A stretch of 64,000 bases of DNA from Streptomyces sp. MMG1121 (GTDB lineage: Bacteria > Actinomycetota > Actinomycetes > Streptomycetales > Streptomycetaceae), in contig NZ_LGDV01000177.1 in assembly GCF_001280015.1 (NCBI RefSeq), forward strand, positions 48,284 through 112,283, written 5' to 3'. The position numbers and the translations under genes were made by a program. This document shows positions 42,879 through 52,066 of the stretch, one piece after another. The notes beneath the pieces are model-generated. The model saw nothing but the letters and a program-made list of their open reading frames with translations. It searched no databases and was not told the origin of the DNA. Position 1 is the first letter of the stretch. The number at the start of each line of letters is the position of its first letter.

Positions 42879-44027
42879 TCACTCCCCCATGACCAGGCCG
42901 TCCTCGGCGGCGCCCCGGCTGAGCACCACGTCCCGGATGCGGTCGCGCACCCCCTCCAGGCGGGCGCCGTCGGCGATGGCCCGGTCGAGGTCGACCACCC
43001 GGCCGGCGTCGAGGTCGTACAGCTGCGGGATGAACTCGGCCTTGGTGACCTGCCAGCGGCCTCCGGGCCGGGCGGGCGGGGCGAAGGTGAAGCGGCCGAG
43101 GGTGGACTCGTTGCCGCGCGGGTCCCGGGCGCCCCGGTTGTTGTACATCTCGCCGGCGATCTGGTCGCCCATGCCGTAGATCACCCAGGTGCCGTTGACC
43201 TTCTCGTATGCCTGCGGGACATGGGCGTGGGTGCCGAGGATCAGGTCGATGTCCGGGCGGCCGTTCGTGCCGGCGGCGGTGAGCCGTCGGGCGAGGGTGA
43301 GCTGCTGCTCGTTCGGTGCGTCCTGCCAGTCGGTACCCCAGTGCACGGACACCACGACCACGTCGGCGCCGGCCCGCCGGGCGGTGCGGGCGTCGGCGAC
43401 GATCCGCTGTTCGTCGATGCCGTTGACGGCCCAGGGCTCGCCGGCGGGCAGCGGGATGCCGCCGGTGCCGAAGGTGTACGACAGGTGCGCGACCCTGGCC
43501 GGGCCGGCCTTCAGGATCGTGACCGAGCGGGCCTCGGCCCTGCTGCGGGCGGTGCCTGCGTGCTTCAGGCCGGCCTCGTCCATGGCGCCGAGGGTGCGCC
43601 GGATGCCGGCGGCGCCGTCGTCCAGGGCGTGGTTGGAGGCGGTGGAGCAGCTGTCGTAGCCGGTCGCGGTGAGGCCCTGGGCGATCTGCGGCGGGGTCCT
43701 GAAGGCGGGGTAGCCGGAGAAGTGGCCGGCGACGCCGTAGACGGTTTCCATGTGACACAGCGCCAGATCGGCGTGGGAGACGACGGGTTCGACGTCGGCG
43801 AGCATGGGCCGGAAGTCGTAGCCGCTGCCGCCGGCGTCGTAGGCCGCCCGGTCGATGACGGAGGTGTGCGGCAGGACGTCACCGGAGGCGACCAGGCTGA
43901 AGCCGCGGGCGGCAGCGCCGCCGGGGCCCGGGCGCCCGTCGTCCTGCCGTGCGTGGTTCTGGCACGCGGCCGCGGCCGCGAGGACGGCGGTGACGGCCAG
44001 GGCCACCTGTTGTCTGCGTCCGATCAT
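42879..44027 (-). CDS. CapA-family lipoprotein (metallophosphatase-like)
   Basis: 382 aa. A lipoprotein signal ends at AAAAAC (about residue 20). The PGA_cap/CapA domain follows: FSLVASGDVLPHTSVIDRAAYD, DLALCHMETVYG, DSCSTASNHALDDGAAGI, VVSVHWGTDWQDAPNEQQL, DLILGTHAHVPQAYEKVNGTWVIYGMGDQI. These GD, NH, HWG and GxHxH blocks are the metal-binding motifs of the calcineurin-like fold. Classic members work in poly-gamma-glutamate capsule synthesis. Without capB/C nearby, this one is better seen as a general extracellular phosphoesterase of unknown substrate. Confidence 0.85.
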   Translation of the reverse strand: MIGRRQQVALAVTAVLAAAAACQNHARQDDGRPGPGGAAARGFSLVASGDVLPHTSVIDRAAYDAGGSGYDFRPMLADVEPVVSHADLALCHMETVYGVAGHFSGYPAFRTPPQIAQGLTATGYDSCSTASNHALDDGAAGIRRTLGAMDEAGLKHAGTARSRAEARSVTILKAGPARVAHLSYTFGTGGIPLPAGEPWAVNGIDEQRIVADARTARRAGADVVVVSVHWGTDWQDAPNEQQLTLARRLTAAGTNGRPDIDLILGTHAHVPQAYEKVNGTWVIYGMGDQIAGEMYNNRGARDPRGNESTLGRFTFAPPARPGGRWQVTKAEFIPQLYDLDAGRVVDLDRAIADGARLEGVRDRIRDVVLSRGAAEDGLVMGE

Positions 44028-44242
44028 CAGCTCACCCCAGGAATGTCGTATTTTCCGACAAGATCGTGACGGGCATATGGGTACGAATCTGACCCGGTGA
44101 ATAAACGGATCATGTGCCCTCATTGCTCCGATCGGCCCCTCGCGGACCGCTCGGCCGACCGTTCGCCGACGCGATCGACCGTCCGTCGCACGGCCACGCC
44201 CGCCCCCTGTCCCCCGGCCGCGCGCTGCGCTGGCATACGCCC

Positions 44243-44791
44243 ATGACGGCCGCTACCTCACCCACCCGCGGGACGACGACCGCCGAGCACGAACTCGCCG
44301 CGCTCCAGCGCGAGCACGGCGGCCCCCTCTTCGCCCTGCTGCTCAGGCTCTGCGACGGGGACCGGCAGCGCGCCGAGGACCTCGCCCAGGAGACCCTGGT
44401 GCGCGCCTGGCAGCACCCCGAGGCACTGCACGCCGACGCGTTCGACTCGGTACGGCCCTGGCTGCTGACCGTCGCCCGGCGGCTCGCGATCGACGCCCGG
44501 CGGGCCCGGCGGGCGCGCCCCGCGGAGGTCGGCGACGAGGTTCCCGAGAACGCGCGGGTGACCGCCGACCACGCCGAGCGGGCCGCCGAGATGCTCGATG
44601 TGCGCGAGGCTGTGAAGACACTCACGCCCGAGCACCGTGACGTTCTCGTACTCGTGTACTTTCTCGGGGCCAGTGTGGCGGAAGCGGCGCAGACCCTGGG
44701 CGTGCCACCCGGTACCGTGAAGTCCCGCGCGTTCTACGCGCTGCGCGCGCTGCGCCGGGTCCTGCCGGGTTACGCGGCCGACCTGCACTGA
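44243..44791 (+). CDS. ECF-type RNA polymerase sigma factor
   Basis: 182 aa from ATG 44243; an in-frame GTG at 44114 would add 43 odd residues, and neither start has a strong Shine-Dalgarno. Sigma region 2 is HGGPLFALLLRLCDGDRQRAEDLAQETLVRAWQHPE with RPWLLTVARRLAIDARRARRARP. Region 4 is LTPEHRDVLVLVYFLGASVAEAAQTLGVPPGTVKSRAFYALRALRRVL. It should direct transcription of a small envelope or stress regulon. The zinc-finger anti-sigma gene at 45602 is the likely antagonist; an unknown gene separates the two. Confidence 0.9.
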   Translation: MTAATSPTRGTTTAEHELAALQREHGGPLFALLLRLCDGDRQRAEDLAQETLVRAWQHPEALHADAFDSVRPWLLTVARRLAIDARRARRARPAEVGDEVPENARVTADHAERAAEMLDVREAVKTLTPEHRDVLVLVYFLGASVAEAAQTLGVPPGTVKSRAFYALRALRRVLPGYAADLH

Positions 44792-44934
44792 AACCGGAGG
44801 CTGGGTCAAACCTCGGTAAAGCGCCTTGCTGTGGCCCCCGTTCGGGCAATGGGCTGTCCTCATCCGCGTTCCGGGCGGGAGCCGGGTCCGGCTGTTCGGG
44901 CCACGCGCACGTACCGGAGGAAGGGCAGGAAGGG

Positions 44935-45450
44935 ATGCTGCACAGAGGGCACGAGAGCACGGACGGCACCGACGGTGGTGAACTGTCCGTCCCCATGGCC
45001 TGGTTGTACGCCGAGTACATCGCCGACGAGCTGCTGCGCACCGGCGATCTCATGCCGCCGACGTCCTTCGAGTTCCGGGCCGGCCGGGACGCGCTGGCGC
45101 TCACCGTCTTCCTGTCCGACACCGACGGGGAGCTGTCCGGGATCCGGGTCATCTCCCAGCTGGAGAACTGGCTGTCGCTGACGGCGTACGACCAGCCGTG
45201 GCAGGACTGGGTGCGCGAACGCATGGCCGAGCTGTCCGACCGGGCCGCCGAGGCCGGCACCCGCCCGCCCGACCTGGCTCTCGCCGAGAACGCCTGGCGC
45301 TGGCTGGAGGAGACCGAGCTGCTCGCGCCGGACCTGGACGCGGTGCCGGGCGGCGCCGCGGCGGGCGGCGAGGACGACGGGCCGAAGGTGTGGACACCGG
45401 CCTGGCGGCTCGGACTGCCGCTCGGACATCTGGCGATCCATCTTTTCTGA
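44935..45450 (+). CDS. unrecognised protein between sigma and anti-sigma genes
   Basis: 171 aa, with purine-rich sites (GGAGGAAGGG, then GGAAGGG) just before ATG 44935. I do not recognise a family. The protein is soluble, acidic and mainly helical with a beta-rich patch (FEFRAGRDALALTVFLSDTDGELSGIRVISQLENWLSL). Aromatic residues are common (AWLYAEYIADELL, QPWQDWVRERM, NAWRWLEETE). No signal, membrane segment or metal motif is visible. Its position between an ECF sigma factor and a zf-HC2 protein suggests it belongs to that regulatory unit. Confidence 0.7.
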   Translation: MLHRGHESTDGTDGGELSVPMAWLYAEYIADELLRTGDLMPPTSFEFRAGRDALALTVFLSDTDGELSGIRVISQLENWLSLTAYDQPWQDWVRERMAELSDRAAEAGTRPPDLALAENAWRWLEETELLAPDLDAVPGGAAAGGEDDGPKVWTPAWRLGLPLGHLAIHLF

Positions 45451-45601
45451 GTTCTCCCGGCATCGGACCAATCCGCGGGCCGCTCGGCTCCGAATCTCCT
45501 GTCCGGGATTCCGTGGGTGGCTTGAGTGATTCGGCTGTCGGCTGCGTACGGATGGGTGCACGGAGTGACCCCACCCCCACCCAACGGCACGAGGATTCGG
45601 C

Positions 45602-46255
45602 ATGAGGTCCCAGGAAAGGCATCGCGACGTCGGCGCGTACGCGCTCGGCGTGCTGGACGAGGCGGAGGCCTTCCGCTTCGAGGACCACCTCATGGAGTGC
45701 CCTCGGTGCGCTGCGCAGGTGACCGAATTCGGCTCTGCCGCACGGCAGTTGATGCTGTACCGCCGGGCCACGCCGCGCTTCGTGCACCCCATGGCGCAGC
45801 CCGGTCCCCGGCTGCTGGAGCGGCTGCTCGGCGAGGTGGCGCGCCGGCAGCGGGTACGCCGTCGCCGCGTCCTGTACGGCCTGGCCGCCTCCGTGGTGCT
45901 GGCCGTGGCCGGCCCGGGACTCGTCGCCTTCACCGGCCATGACGCACCGGCCGCGCACACCACCGCGGCGACCGATCCGAGGACCGGGGTGTGGGCCGAG
46001 GTCGCCGCCGCCGACGGGGACAGCGGCAGCCGGCTGCTGCTGCGGGTCAAGGACCGCACCGGCCCGCACACCTGCCGGCTCGTGGTCGTGGGCCGGGACG
46101 GCTCCGAGCAGACCGCGGGCACCTGGACCGAGGCCGGCCGCGACACCGGCACCTTCACCGCGCTCGGGTCCTCCCCGCTGCACCCGGACGAGATCGCCCG
46201 CTACGACGTGCGCACCGAGGACGGCCGGTCGCTGGTGAGCCTCGAGCCGTCGTAG
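45602..46255 (+). CDS. zinc-finger anti-sigma factor (zf-HC2), single-pass membrane protein
   Basis: 217 aa, GAGGA before the ATG. The cytoplasmic N-terminus (DVGAYALGVLDEAEAFRFEDHLMECPRCAAQV) has the H-x3-C-x2-C of ZAS anti-sigma proteins. Then comes a basic stretch (RRQRVRRRR), one membrane helix (VLYGLAASVVLAVAGPGLVAF) and an extracytoplasmic beta-rich domain ending LVSLEPS. ZAS proteins hold an ECF sigma factor inactive until an envelope signal or proteolysis releases it. The sigma factor at 44243 is the obvious candidate. It ends 4 nt from the convergent glycosylase gene. Confidence 0.88.
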   Translation: MRSQERHRDVGAYALGVLDEAEAFRFEDHLMECPRCAAQVTEFGSAARQLMLYRRATPRFVHPMAQPGPRLLERLLGEVARRQRVRRRRVLYGLAASVVLAVAGPGLVAFTGHDAPAAHTTAATDPRTGVWAEVAAADGDSGSRLLLRVKDRTGPHTCRLVVVGRDGSEQTAGTWTEAGRDTGTFTALGSSPLHPDEIARYDVRTEDGRSLVSLEPS

Positions 46256-46259
46256 GACG

Positions 46260-47123
46260 TCACTTCAGCAGTCGGGACAGCCTGCGGTCCGCCAGCGGCT
46301 TGCCGCCCGTCTGGCACGTGGGGCAGTACTGGAGCGAGGAGTCGCTGAAGGAGACCTCACGGATGGTGTCGCCGCACACCGGGCAGGGCTCGCCGGTGCG
46401 GCCGTGGACGCGCAGCCCGCTCTTCTTCTCCGCCTTCAGCCGCCCGGCGGCGATGCCGTGGGAGCGTGCGACCGCCTCGGTGAGCGTGCCGCGCAGGGCC
46501 GCGTAGAGGTACCGGGTCTCCTCCGGGGTGAGGGCGGAGGCGAGCTTGAACGGGGACATCTTCGCGGCGTGCAGGATCTCGTCGCTGTAGGCGTTGCCGA
46601 CGCCCGCGATCAGCGACTGGTCGCGCAGGGCCCCCTTGAGCTGTCGCCGCTCGCCCTTGAGCAGGGCGGCGAAGCGGTCCTCGTCGAAGTCGGCGGAGAG
46701 CGGGTCCGGGCCGAGTCGGGCCACCCCGGGCACCTCGTGCGGATCGCGGACGAGGTACACGGCCAGCTTCTTCTGGGTACCGGCCTCGGTGAGGTCGAAG
46801 CCCGCACCGGTCTCCAGGGCCACGCGCAGGGCGAGGGGGCCCTTCCCGGGGCGCGGAGGGCCGTCCGGGAGCCGGTCCCTCCAGTGCAGCCAGCCCGCGC
46901 GGGCCAGATGGGTGACGAAGTGCAGACCGGTGCCGCCCTCGATGTCCAGGAACTTGCCGTACCGGTGCACGGCGGTGACCTCGCTGCCCTCGAACGCGCC
47001 GACCGGGGGGTCGTACGTCTTGAGCACGCTGATCGCGACGGGCAGCACCCGTACGACTTCGTGGCCGACCAGGTTCTCGGTGAGGAAGTCCTTGAGCGCT
47101 TCGACCTCGGGCAGTTCCGGCAT
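46260..47123 (-). CDS. Fpg/Nei-family DNA glycosylase
   Basis: 287 aa. It begins MPELPEVEALKDFL, so after Met removal Pro is the catalytic residue with the adjacent Glu. The helix-two-turn-helix segment GALRDQSLIAGVGNAYSDEILHAAKMSP (Asn in VGNAY) and the C-terminal zinc finger CPVCGDTIREVSFSDSSLQYCPTCQ are intact. It should excise oxidised purines or pyrimidines and nick abasic sites in base excision repair. Whether it is Fpg- or Nei-type cannot be settled from motifs alone. The longer upstream frame is rejected because the family start is unmistakable. Confidence 0.92.
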   Translation of the reverse strand: MPELPEVEALKDFLTENLVGHEVVRVLPVAISVLKTYDPPVGAFEGSEVTAVHRYGKFLDIEGGTGLHFVTHLARAGWLHWRDRLPDGPPRPGKGPLALRVALETGAGFDLTEAGTQKKLAVYLVRDPHEVPGVARLGPDPLSADFDEDRFAALLKGERRQLKGALRDQSLIAGVGNAYSDEILHAAKMSPFKLASALTPEETRYLYAALRGTLTEAVARSHGIAAGRLKAEKKSGLRVHGRTGEPCPVCGDTIREVSFSDSSLQYCPTCQTGGKPLADRRLSRLLK

Positions 47124-47154
47124 ACGCCCAGAGTGCCATCCGGGGTCTTCGGGG

Positions 47155-49242
47155 TCAGGTGTGCTCGGGCACCAGGAACTCGCACCACACCGCCTTGCCG
47201 CCGCCGCGCGCCTCCACGCCCCAGACATCGGCGAGCAGGTCGACCAGGAGCAGGCCCCGGCCCGAGACGCCGTCCTCCCCCGCCTCGCGGCGGCGCGGCA
47301 GGGCGCTGGAGGAGTCCTCGACCTCGATGCGGAGCCTGCGGTCGCTGTCGTCCAGCGCCCGCAGGGTCACGATCGCGGAGCCCTCGGTGTGCAGCAGGGC
47401 GTTGGTGATCAGCTCGTCGGCGACCAGCTCGATGTCGTCGGCCCGCTCACGGGCGCCCCAGGCGCGGACCGCGGCGCGGATCATGTGCCGGGCCTGGACG
47501 AGGGCCTCCGGGTCGCTGGGGGCCACGTGCTGCTGCAGCCGGCCGCCGGCCCGGGGGGCCTCCGGTGCGCGGCGGCGCAGCAGGAGCAGGGCCACGTCGT
47601 CGTCGCCGCCGCGCTCCTCCGCCAGTTGGATGAGCCGGTCGGCGAGTGCCCGCACGTCGTCCGGGCCGGCGGCGATGAACCCCTCCAGGCCGCGCATGCC
47701 GTCGTCGAGGTCGGCGCCGGGCTGTTCGACGAGGCCGTCGGTGCACAGCAGCAGGGTGTCGCCGGGGTCGAGTTCGAGCGTGGAGACGGGGTACTCCAGG
47801 CGGCCGAACTCCGCGGAGAGCCCCAGCGGCAGCCCGCCCTCGACCGGGATCCGGCAGCAGGTGCCGTCGGCGTACCGGATCAGCGGATCGATGTGCCCGG
47901 CGCGGACGGCCTGCACGACTCCGGTGGCGAGGTCGGCCTCGGCGTACAGACAGGTGGCGAAGCGGTCGGTGTCGAGTTCGTGCAGGAAGACGGAGGCGCG
48001 GACCATCACGGTGGCCGGGGTGTGTCCCTCGGCGGCGTAGGCGCGCAGCACGATCCGCAGCTGGCCCATCACGGCCGCCGCGTGCGTGTCGTGGCCCTGG
48101 ACGTCGCCGATGACCGCGCCGACCCGGCCGCCGGGCAGCGGGATGAGGTCGTACCAGTCGCCGCCGATGTCCCGGCCCGCCGCGCCCCCGGCGGTGGCGG
48201 CGCGGTAGCGCACGGCTATGTCGGCGCCCCGGACGCTGGGGATGGTGCGCGGCAGCATGGCCTGCTGGAGTCCCTGGGCGAGGTCCTTGTCCCGCTCGTA
48301 GAGCATGGCGCGCTGCAGGCTCTGGGCGATGCTGCTGCCGAGCGCGACCAGGACGGCACGCTCCTCGGTGGAGAAGCCGCGCCGGTCGTCGTAGAGCAGT
48401 CCCATCGCGCCGATCGGGCGGGCCTGGGCGATCAGCGGGAGATAGGCGGCCGAGGTGATGTGCAGGTCGGTGAGGTGCGGCCAGAGGATCGGGTAACCGT
48501 CGGCGAACTCCTCGGGGGACTCGATGAACCGCGGCAGGAGCGTGCGCACGACCTCGCTCATCGGGTACGGCTCGTCGATGCGGTTCACCTGGCTGGCCGG
48601 CACGAAGCTGCCGACGGGGGCCTCGGCGACGAGCCGGATCCGTCCCGCCTCCACCAGCCCCATCACCAGGCTGGCCGCGCCGAGGCGGCGGATGCCGTGG
48701 GTGTCCTTGAGGACCTCGATGACGTCCCGGACGGTGCGGGCGTGGGAGAGGGCGGCGGAGACGATCTGGACGATGTTCGTCTGCTGGCGGAACGCCTGGT
48801 CCTGGGCGGCGCGCAGGCTGCGCGCGGTGGTGTCGGCGAGTTCCTCGGTGGCGTCGCGGACGATACCGAGGACCCGGCGCGGGCGGCCGGTGCCGTCGCG
48901 GCGGATGTAGCCCTGGGTGTGGGTCCAGCGCGGGGTGCCGTCGCGGCGGCGGATGCGGAAGTAGGCGCCGTAGGTCTCGCTGCCGTCCTTGATGGCGCGG
49001 GCCACCGCCGCGTCCAGCCGTGCGGCCTCCGGGGGCGGCACCCGGACGGCGAGGGACTCGGGGCGCCCGTCGTACTCCTCGGGCAGCAGGTCGAACACCT
49101 CGTAGGCCTGGGCGTCCAGATGGAACAGGCCCGTGTCCAGGTCCCAGTCGAAACTGCCCATGCGGTTGAGCGCCAGGATCGGGTCCGGGTGGGCGGGCCA
49201 GTCCTCCGGGAGTGACAGGGCACTCGCGCCCCGATCAGCCAT
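47155..49242 (-). CDS. PAS-GAF-PP2C (SpoIIE)-HATPase regulator
   Basis: 695 aa. PAS (about 25-135, MGSFDWDLDTGLFHLDAQAYEVFDLL), GAF (about 165-325), SpoIIE-type PP2C phosphatase (about 345-560, GGDWYDLIPLPGGRVGAVIGDVQGHDTHAAAVM, TLLLCTDGLVEQPG), then an anti-sigma-like HATPase (about 580-690, LVADELITNALLHTEG, GRGLLLVDLLAD). The PP2C asparates are present. Such proteins control partner-switching sigma systems, the kinase half phosphorylating and the phosphatase half dephosphorylating an anti-anti-sigma protein. No antagonist or sigma-B-type gene is adjacent. No membrane segment is visible. Confidence 0.9.
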   Translation of the reverse strand: MADRGASALSLPEDWPAHPDPILALNRMGSFDWDLDTGLFHLDAQAYEVFDLLPEEYDGRPESLAVRVPPPEAARLDAAVARAIKDGSETYGAYFRIRRRDGTPRWTHTQGYIRRDGTGRPRRVLGIVRDATEELADTTARSLRAAQDQAFRQQTNIVQIVSAALSHARTVRDVIEVLKDTHGIRRLGAASLVMGLVEAGRIRLVAEAPVGSFVPASQVNRIDEPYPMSEVVRTLLPRFIESPEEFADGYPILWPHLTDLHITSAAYLPLIAQARPIGAMGLLYDDRRGFSTEERAVLVALGSSIAQSLQRAMLYERDKDLAQGLQQAMLPRTIPSVRGADIAVRYRAATAGGAAGRDIGGDWYDLIPLPGGRVGAVIGDVQGHDTHAAAVMGQLRIVLRAYAAEGHTPATVMVRASVFLHELDTDRFATCLYAEADLATGVVQAVRAGHIDPLIRYADGTCCRIPVEGGLPLGLSAEFGRLEYPVSTLELDPGDTLLLCTDGLVEQPGADLDDGMRGLEGFIAAGPDDVRALADRLIQLAEERGGDDDVALLLLRRRAPEAPRAGGRLQQHVAPSDPEALVQARHMIRAAVRAWGARERADDIELVADELITNALLHTEGSAIVTLRALDDSDRRLRIEVEDSSSALPRRREAGEDGVSGRGLLLVDLLADVWGVEARGGGKAVWCEFLVPEHT

Positions 49243-49333
49243 GGGGCCACCATGCCAGGGTTTGCCGGATTCTTCGACCCGATCGGAAGCGGGGTTCGGC
49301 GCTCTGACCAGGCGGCGGCGGGAAGGGCGGCGG

Positions 49334-50512
49334 TCAGTCGCCGGGCGGGCCCGTGTCGTACGGAGCGTCCAGGGTGAGGTCGAGGGGCGGGGGGCTCTGC
49401 GGGAGGGCCGTCCCGGGGGACCGGGTGCCCGGGGCGACGGGAGCGGTGGCGGGGCCCGTGGGCGGGGGCGTTCTGCGGCGGCCCGGCCCGGCGGTGGCGG
49501 AGGGCGTCACGGTGCTCGGGTACGGGCTGGGCAGCAGGGAGTACGGCGGCGCGGTGCCCATGGGGGCGGTGGGCGCCTGGTCGGGCTGGGGCAGGGCGGT
49601 GGCCCAGGCGGGTGCGGGGACGACATGGTCGTGGCTGACGTCGTGGCCGGTCGGGCGTTCGACCCAGGTGCGTGCCTCGACGTCGACGAGCGTGAGGCGG
49701 GTGATGGCGCGGGGTGCCGGTGTCACCGCGATGACCTGGCTCGGCGTGTAGCCGGACCAGGCGGTGCCGCGGGCGCCGAGGCCGCCACCGCCCTGCACCG
49801 GCAGCCCGAGCGGGTTGCCACAGGCGCAGCGCAACCGGGGCACGCCCCGGTTGTCCACGAGGACGGCGGTGCCCGCCTGGAGCACGGCCTGGTAGTCGAC
49901 CGCCTGCCGGTCGCGGTAGCCGTGGCCGGTCACCCGGGTGTCGGCGCGCAGCACGACCGGGGTCAGGGCGCGCAGATAGCCGGGCAGACCGGTCGCGGAG
50001 ACGCCGACCACCTGGGCGAAGGCCCCACCGCGGTCCCGGTCCGCCGTCAGGTACCGGATCTGCCGCTCGACGTCACAGCCGGCGACGTGCGCGGTGCCGC
50101 TGTAGAGGCCGGGAGTCCCGCCGGACACGGCGCGCAGCGCCCGCAGGGGTTCGATGGCCGGGGCGGCGGGCAGGACCGGCAGCAAGGGCCGGATGCCGGT
50201 CTCGGCGGTGGCACCGACCCCGGCGGTCGTGACGGCCGTGCGGACACCGGAACCGGGGGGCCGCGGCGCGGCGGGACCGGTGGTGCCGGCTGCGGGGGGC
50301 GCCGTCGGATCGGCACTGCCCGTGCGGTCGCGGGCGCGGGGCGCGGTGGCCGTGGAGTCGGTGAAGGGCTCGGGTCCCTGGGACGCGGCGGGCTGGAGGT
50401 AGACCTCCACGCCCATCCGGGCCTCCTTGACGCCGGGTCGGACACAGCCGGCCACGAGGAGCGCGACCGACAGCGCACAGGCCGTGACGATGGATCCGGT
50501 GGGTATCCGCAC
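49334..50512 (-). CDS. DUF6777-type lipoprotein with proline-rich C-terminus
   Basis: 392 aa from GTG 50512 (GGAG upstream). A lipoprotein signal ends at LVAGC (residue 23). A linker rich in Thr/Pro/Ala precedes the conserved domain (about 125-275): GLYSGTAHVAGCDVERQIRYLTAD, TGLPGYLRALTPVVLRADTRVTGHGYRD, YQAVLQAGTAVLVDNRGVPRLRCACGNPL. The Cys cluster C-A-C-G-N-P is characteristic. The last ~110 residues are Pro/Thr/Ala-rich and probably cross or coat the peptidoglycan. Function is unknown. Confidence 0.8.
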   Translation of the reverse strand: MRIPTGSIVTACALSVALLVAGCVRPGVKEARMGVEVYLQPAASQGPEPFTDSTATAPRARDRTGSADPTAPPAAGTTGPAAPRPPGSGVRTAVTTAGVGATAETGIRPLLPVLPAAPAIEPLRALRAVSGGTPGLYSGTAHVAGCDVERQIRYLTADRDRGGAFAQVVGVSATGLPGYLRALTPVVLRADTRVTGHGYRDRQAVDYQAVLQAGTAVLVDNRGVPRLRCACGNPLGLPVQGGGGLGARGTAWSGYTPSQVIAVTPAPRAITRLTLVDVEARTWVERPTGHDVSHDHVVPAPAWATALPQPDQAPTAPMGTAPPYSLLPSPYPSTVTPSATAGPGRRRTPPPTGPATAPVAPGTRSPGTALPQSPPPLDLTLDAPYDTGPPGD

Positions 50513-50644
50513 CGTACACTCCGCATCACTGTGGGCGACTTCCCCCTATTGTCAGCATTACCTACGTTTGGCTGGCAACTCGGGAGCCGGTCATGATGGA
50601 GACGGCGGCCCCGGCGGTGTGGCCGCGACGAAGGGCGCGCAGCC

Positions 50645-52066
50645 GTGAACTGGTTCACCGCTCCCGACTACTGGCTGAGCCGGCTGGTCCTCCAGCGGGC
50701 TCTGGCCGCCGTGTATCTGGTCGCGTTCCTGACGGCGGCCCGGCAGTTCCGTGCCCTGCTGGGCGCGCGCGGCATGCTGCCGATCCCCCGCTTCGTGGCG
50801 CGGGCGCCGTTCCGACGGGCCCCCAGCCTGTTCCAGCTGCACTACTCGGACCGCTTCTTCGCGTGCTGCGCCTGGTCGGGCTGCGCGGTGTCGGCGGCCC
50901 TGCTCGCCGGGGCGGACTCGCTGCTGCCGCTGTGGGCGGGGATCCTGCTGTGGCTGGTGCCGTGGGCGCTGTACCTGTCGATCGTCAACGTGGGCCAGAC
51001 CTGGTACGCGTTCGGCTGGGAGTCGCTGCTGCTGGAGACGGGCTTCCTGGCCGCGTTCCTCGGCAACGACGAGGTGGCGCCGCCCGTCGTGGTGCTGTTC
51101 CTGCTGCGCTGGATCCTGTTCCGGGTGGAGTTCGGCGCCGGGCTGATCAAGCTGCGCGGCGACGCCTGCTGGCGGAAGCTGACCTGCCTGTACTACCACC
51201 ACGAGACACAGCCCATGCCGGGCCCGCTGAGCTGGTTCTTCCACCATCTGCCCAAGCCGCTGCACCGGGCCGAGGTCGCCGCGAACCACCTCACCCAACT
51301 GGTCGTGCCGGTCCTGCTGTTCACCCCGCAGCCGATCGCCTCGGCCGCCGCCGCGCTGATGATCGTCACCCAGCTGTGGCTGGTGCTGTCCGGCAACTTC
51401 TCCTGGCTGAACTGGATCACCGTCGTGCTGGCGCTGTCCGCGCTGCGCCTACCGGTGACGGCGCCCGCCAGGCCTCCGGCCCCGCTCTGGTACGAGAGCG
51501 TGGTGCTCGCGCTCGCCGCGCTGCTGATCTTCCTGAGCTACCACCCGGTGACGAACATGATCTCCCGGCGCCAGGTCATGAACCGCTCCTTCGACCCGCT
51601 GCACCTGGTGAACACCTACGGCGCGTTCGGCAGCGTCAGCCGGATCCGCTACGAGGTGGTGGTCGAGGGCACACTGGACGACGTGGCGCGCGAGGACGCG
51701 GACTGGCGGGCGTACGAGTTCCGGGGCAAGCCTGGTGACCTGCGGCACTGGCCGCGCCAGTTCGCGCCGTACCATCTGCGGCTGGACTGGCTGATGTGGT
51801 TCGCGGCGCTGTCCCCGGCCTATGCCGGCGACTGGTTCGGCGCACTGGTGGAGCGACTGCTGGAGAACGACCGCGACACCCTGCGCCTGCTGCGCCGTTC
51901 CCCCTTCCCGCCGGACACCCCGCCCCGCTATGTCCGGGCCCGCCTCTTCCGCTACCGCTACACCAGCTGGCGGGAGCTGCGGGAGACGGGCGCCTGCTGG
52001 GAACGGACGTACGTGCGCGAGTACCTGCCGCCCGTGCGGCTGGCCGAGGTGGTTCAGAGGTGGTAG
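50645..52066 (+). CDS. lipase maturation factor (LMF1-like) family membrane protein
   Basis: 473 aa from GTG. About eight hydrophobic segments at 20-350, with the family block GWESLLLETGFLAAFLGND, RWILFRVEFGAGLIKLRGDACWRKLTCLYYHHETQPMP and HHLPKPLHRAEV. The C-terminal soluble part contains NTYGAFGSVSRIRYEVVVEGT, PRQFAPYHLRLDWLMWFAAL and ARLFRYRYTS. Animal LMF1 helps lipases fold in the ER; the bacterial role is not known. The Shine-Dalgarno is weak. Its last 13 bases overlap the end of the convergent lactonase gene. Confidence 0.88.
   Translation: MNWFTAPDYWLSRLVLQRALAAVYLVAFLTAARQFRALLGARGMLPIPRFVARAPFRRAPSLFQLHYSDRFFACCAWSGCAVSAALLAGADSLLPLWAGILLWLVPWALYLSIVNVGQTWYAFGWESLLLETGFLAAFLGNDEVAPPVVVLFLLRWILFRVEFGAGLIKLRGDACWRKLTCLYYHHETQPMPGPLSWFFHHLPKPLHRAEVAANHLTQLVVPVLLFTPQPIASAAAALMIVTQLWLVLSGNFSWLNWITVVLALSALRLPVTAPARPPAPLWYESVVLALAALLIFLSYHPVTNMISRRQVMNRSFDPLHLVNTYGAFGSVSRIRYEVVVEGTLDDVAREDADWRAYEFRGKPGDLRHWPRQFAPYHLRLDWLMWFAALSPAYAGDWFGALVERLLENDRDTLRLLRRSPFPPDTPPRYVRARLFRYRYTSWRELRETGACWERTYVREYLPPVRLAEVVQRW

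Noticed and set aside
42879..44027. Poly-gamma-glutamate capsule locus
   Set aside because: The CapA-like gene stands alone; capB and capC are absent.
47155..50512. A partner-switching sigma locus around the SpoIIE-type gene
   Set aside because: No anti-anti-sigma (STAS) or SigB-type gene lies within several kb on either side.
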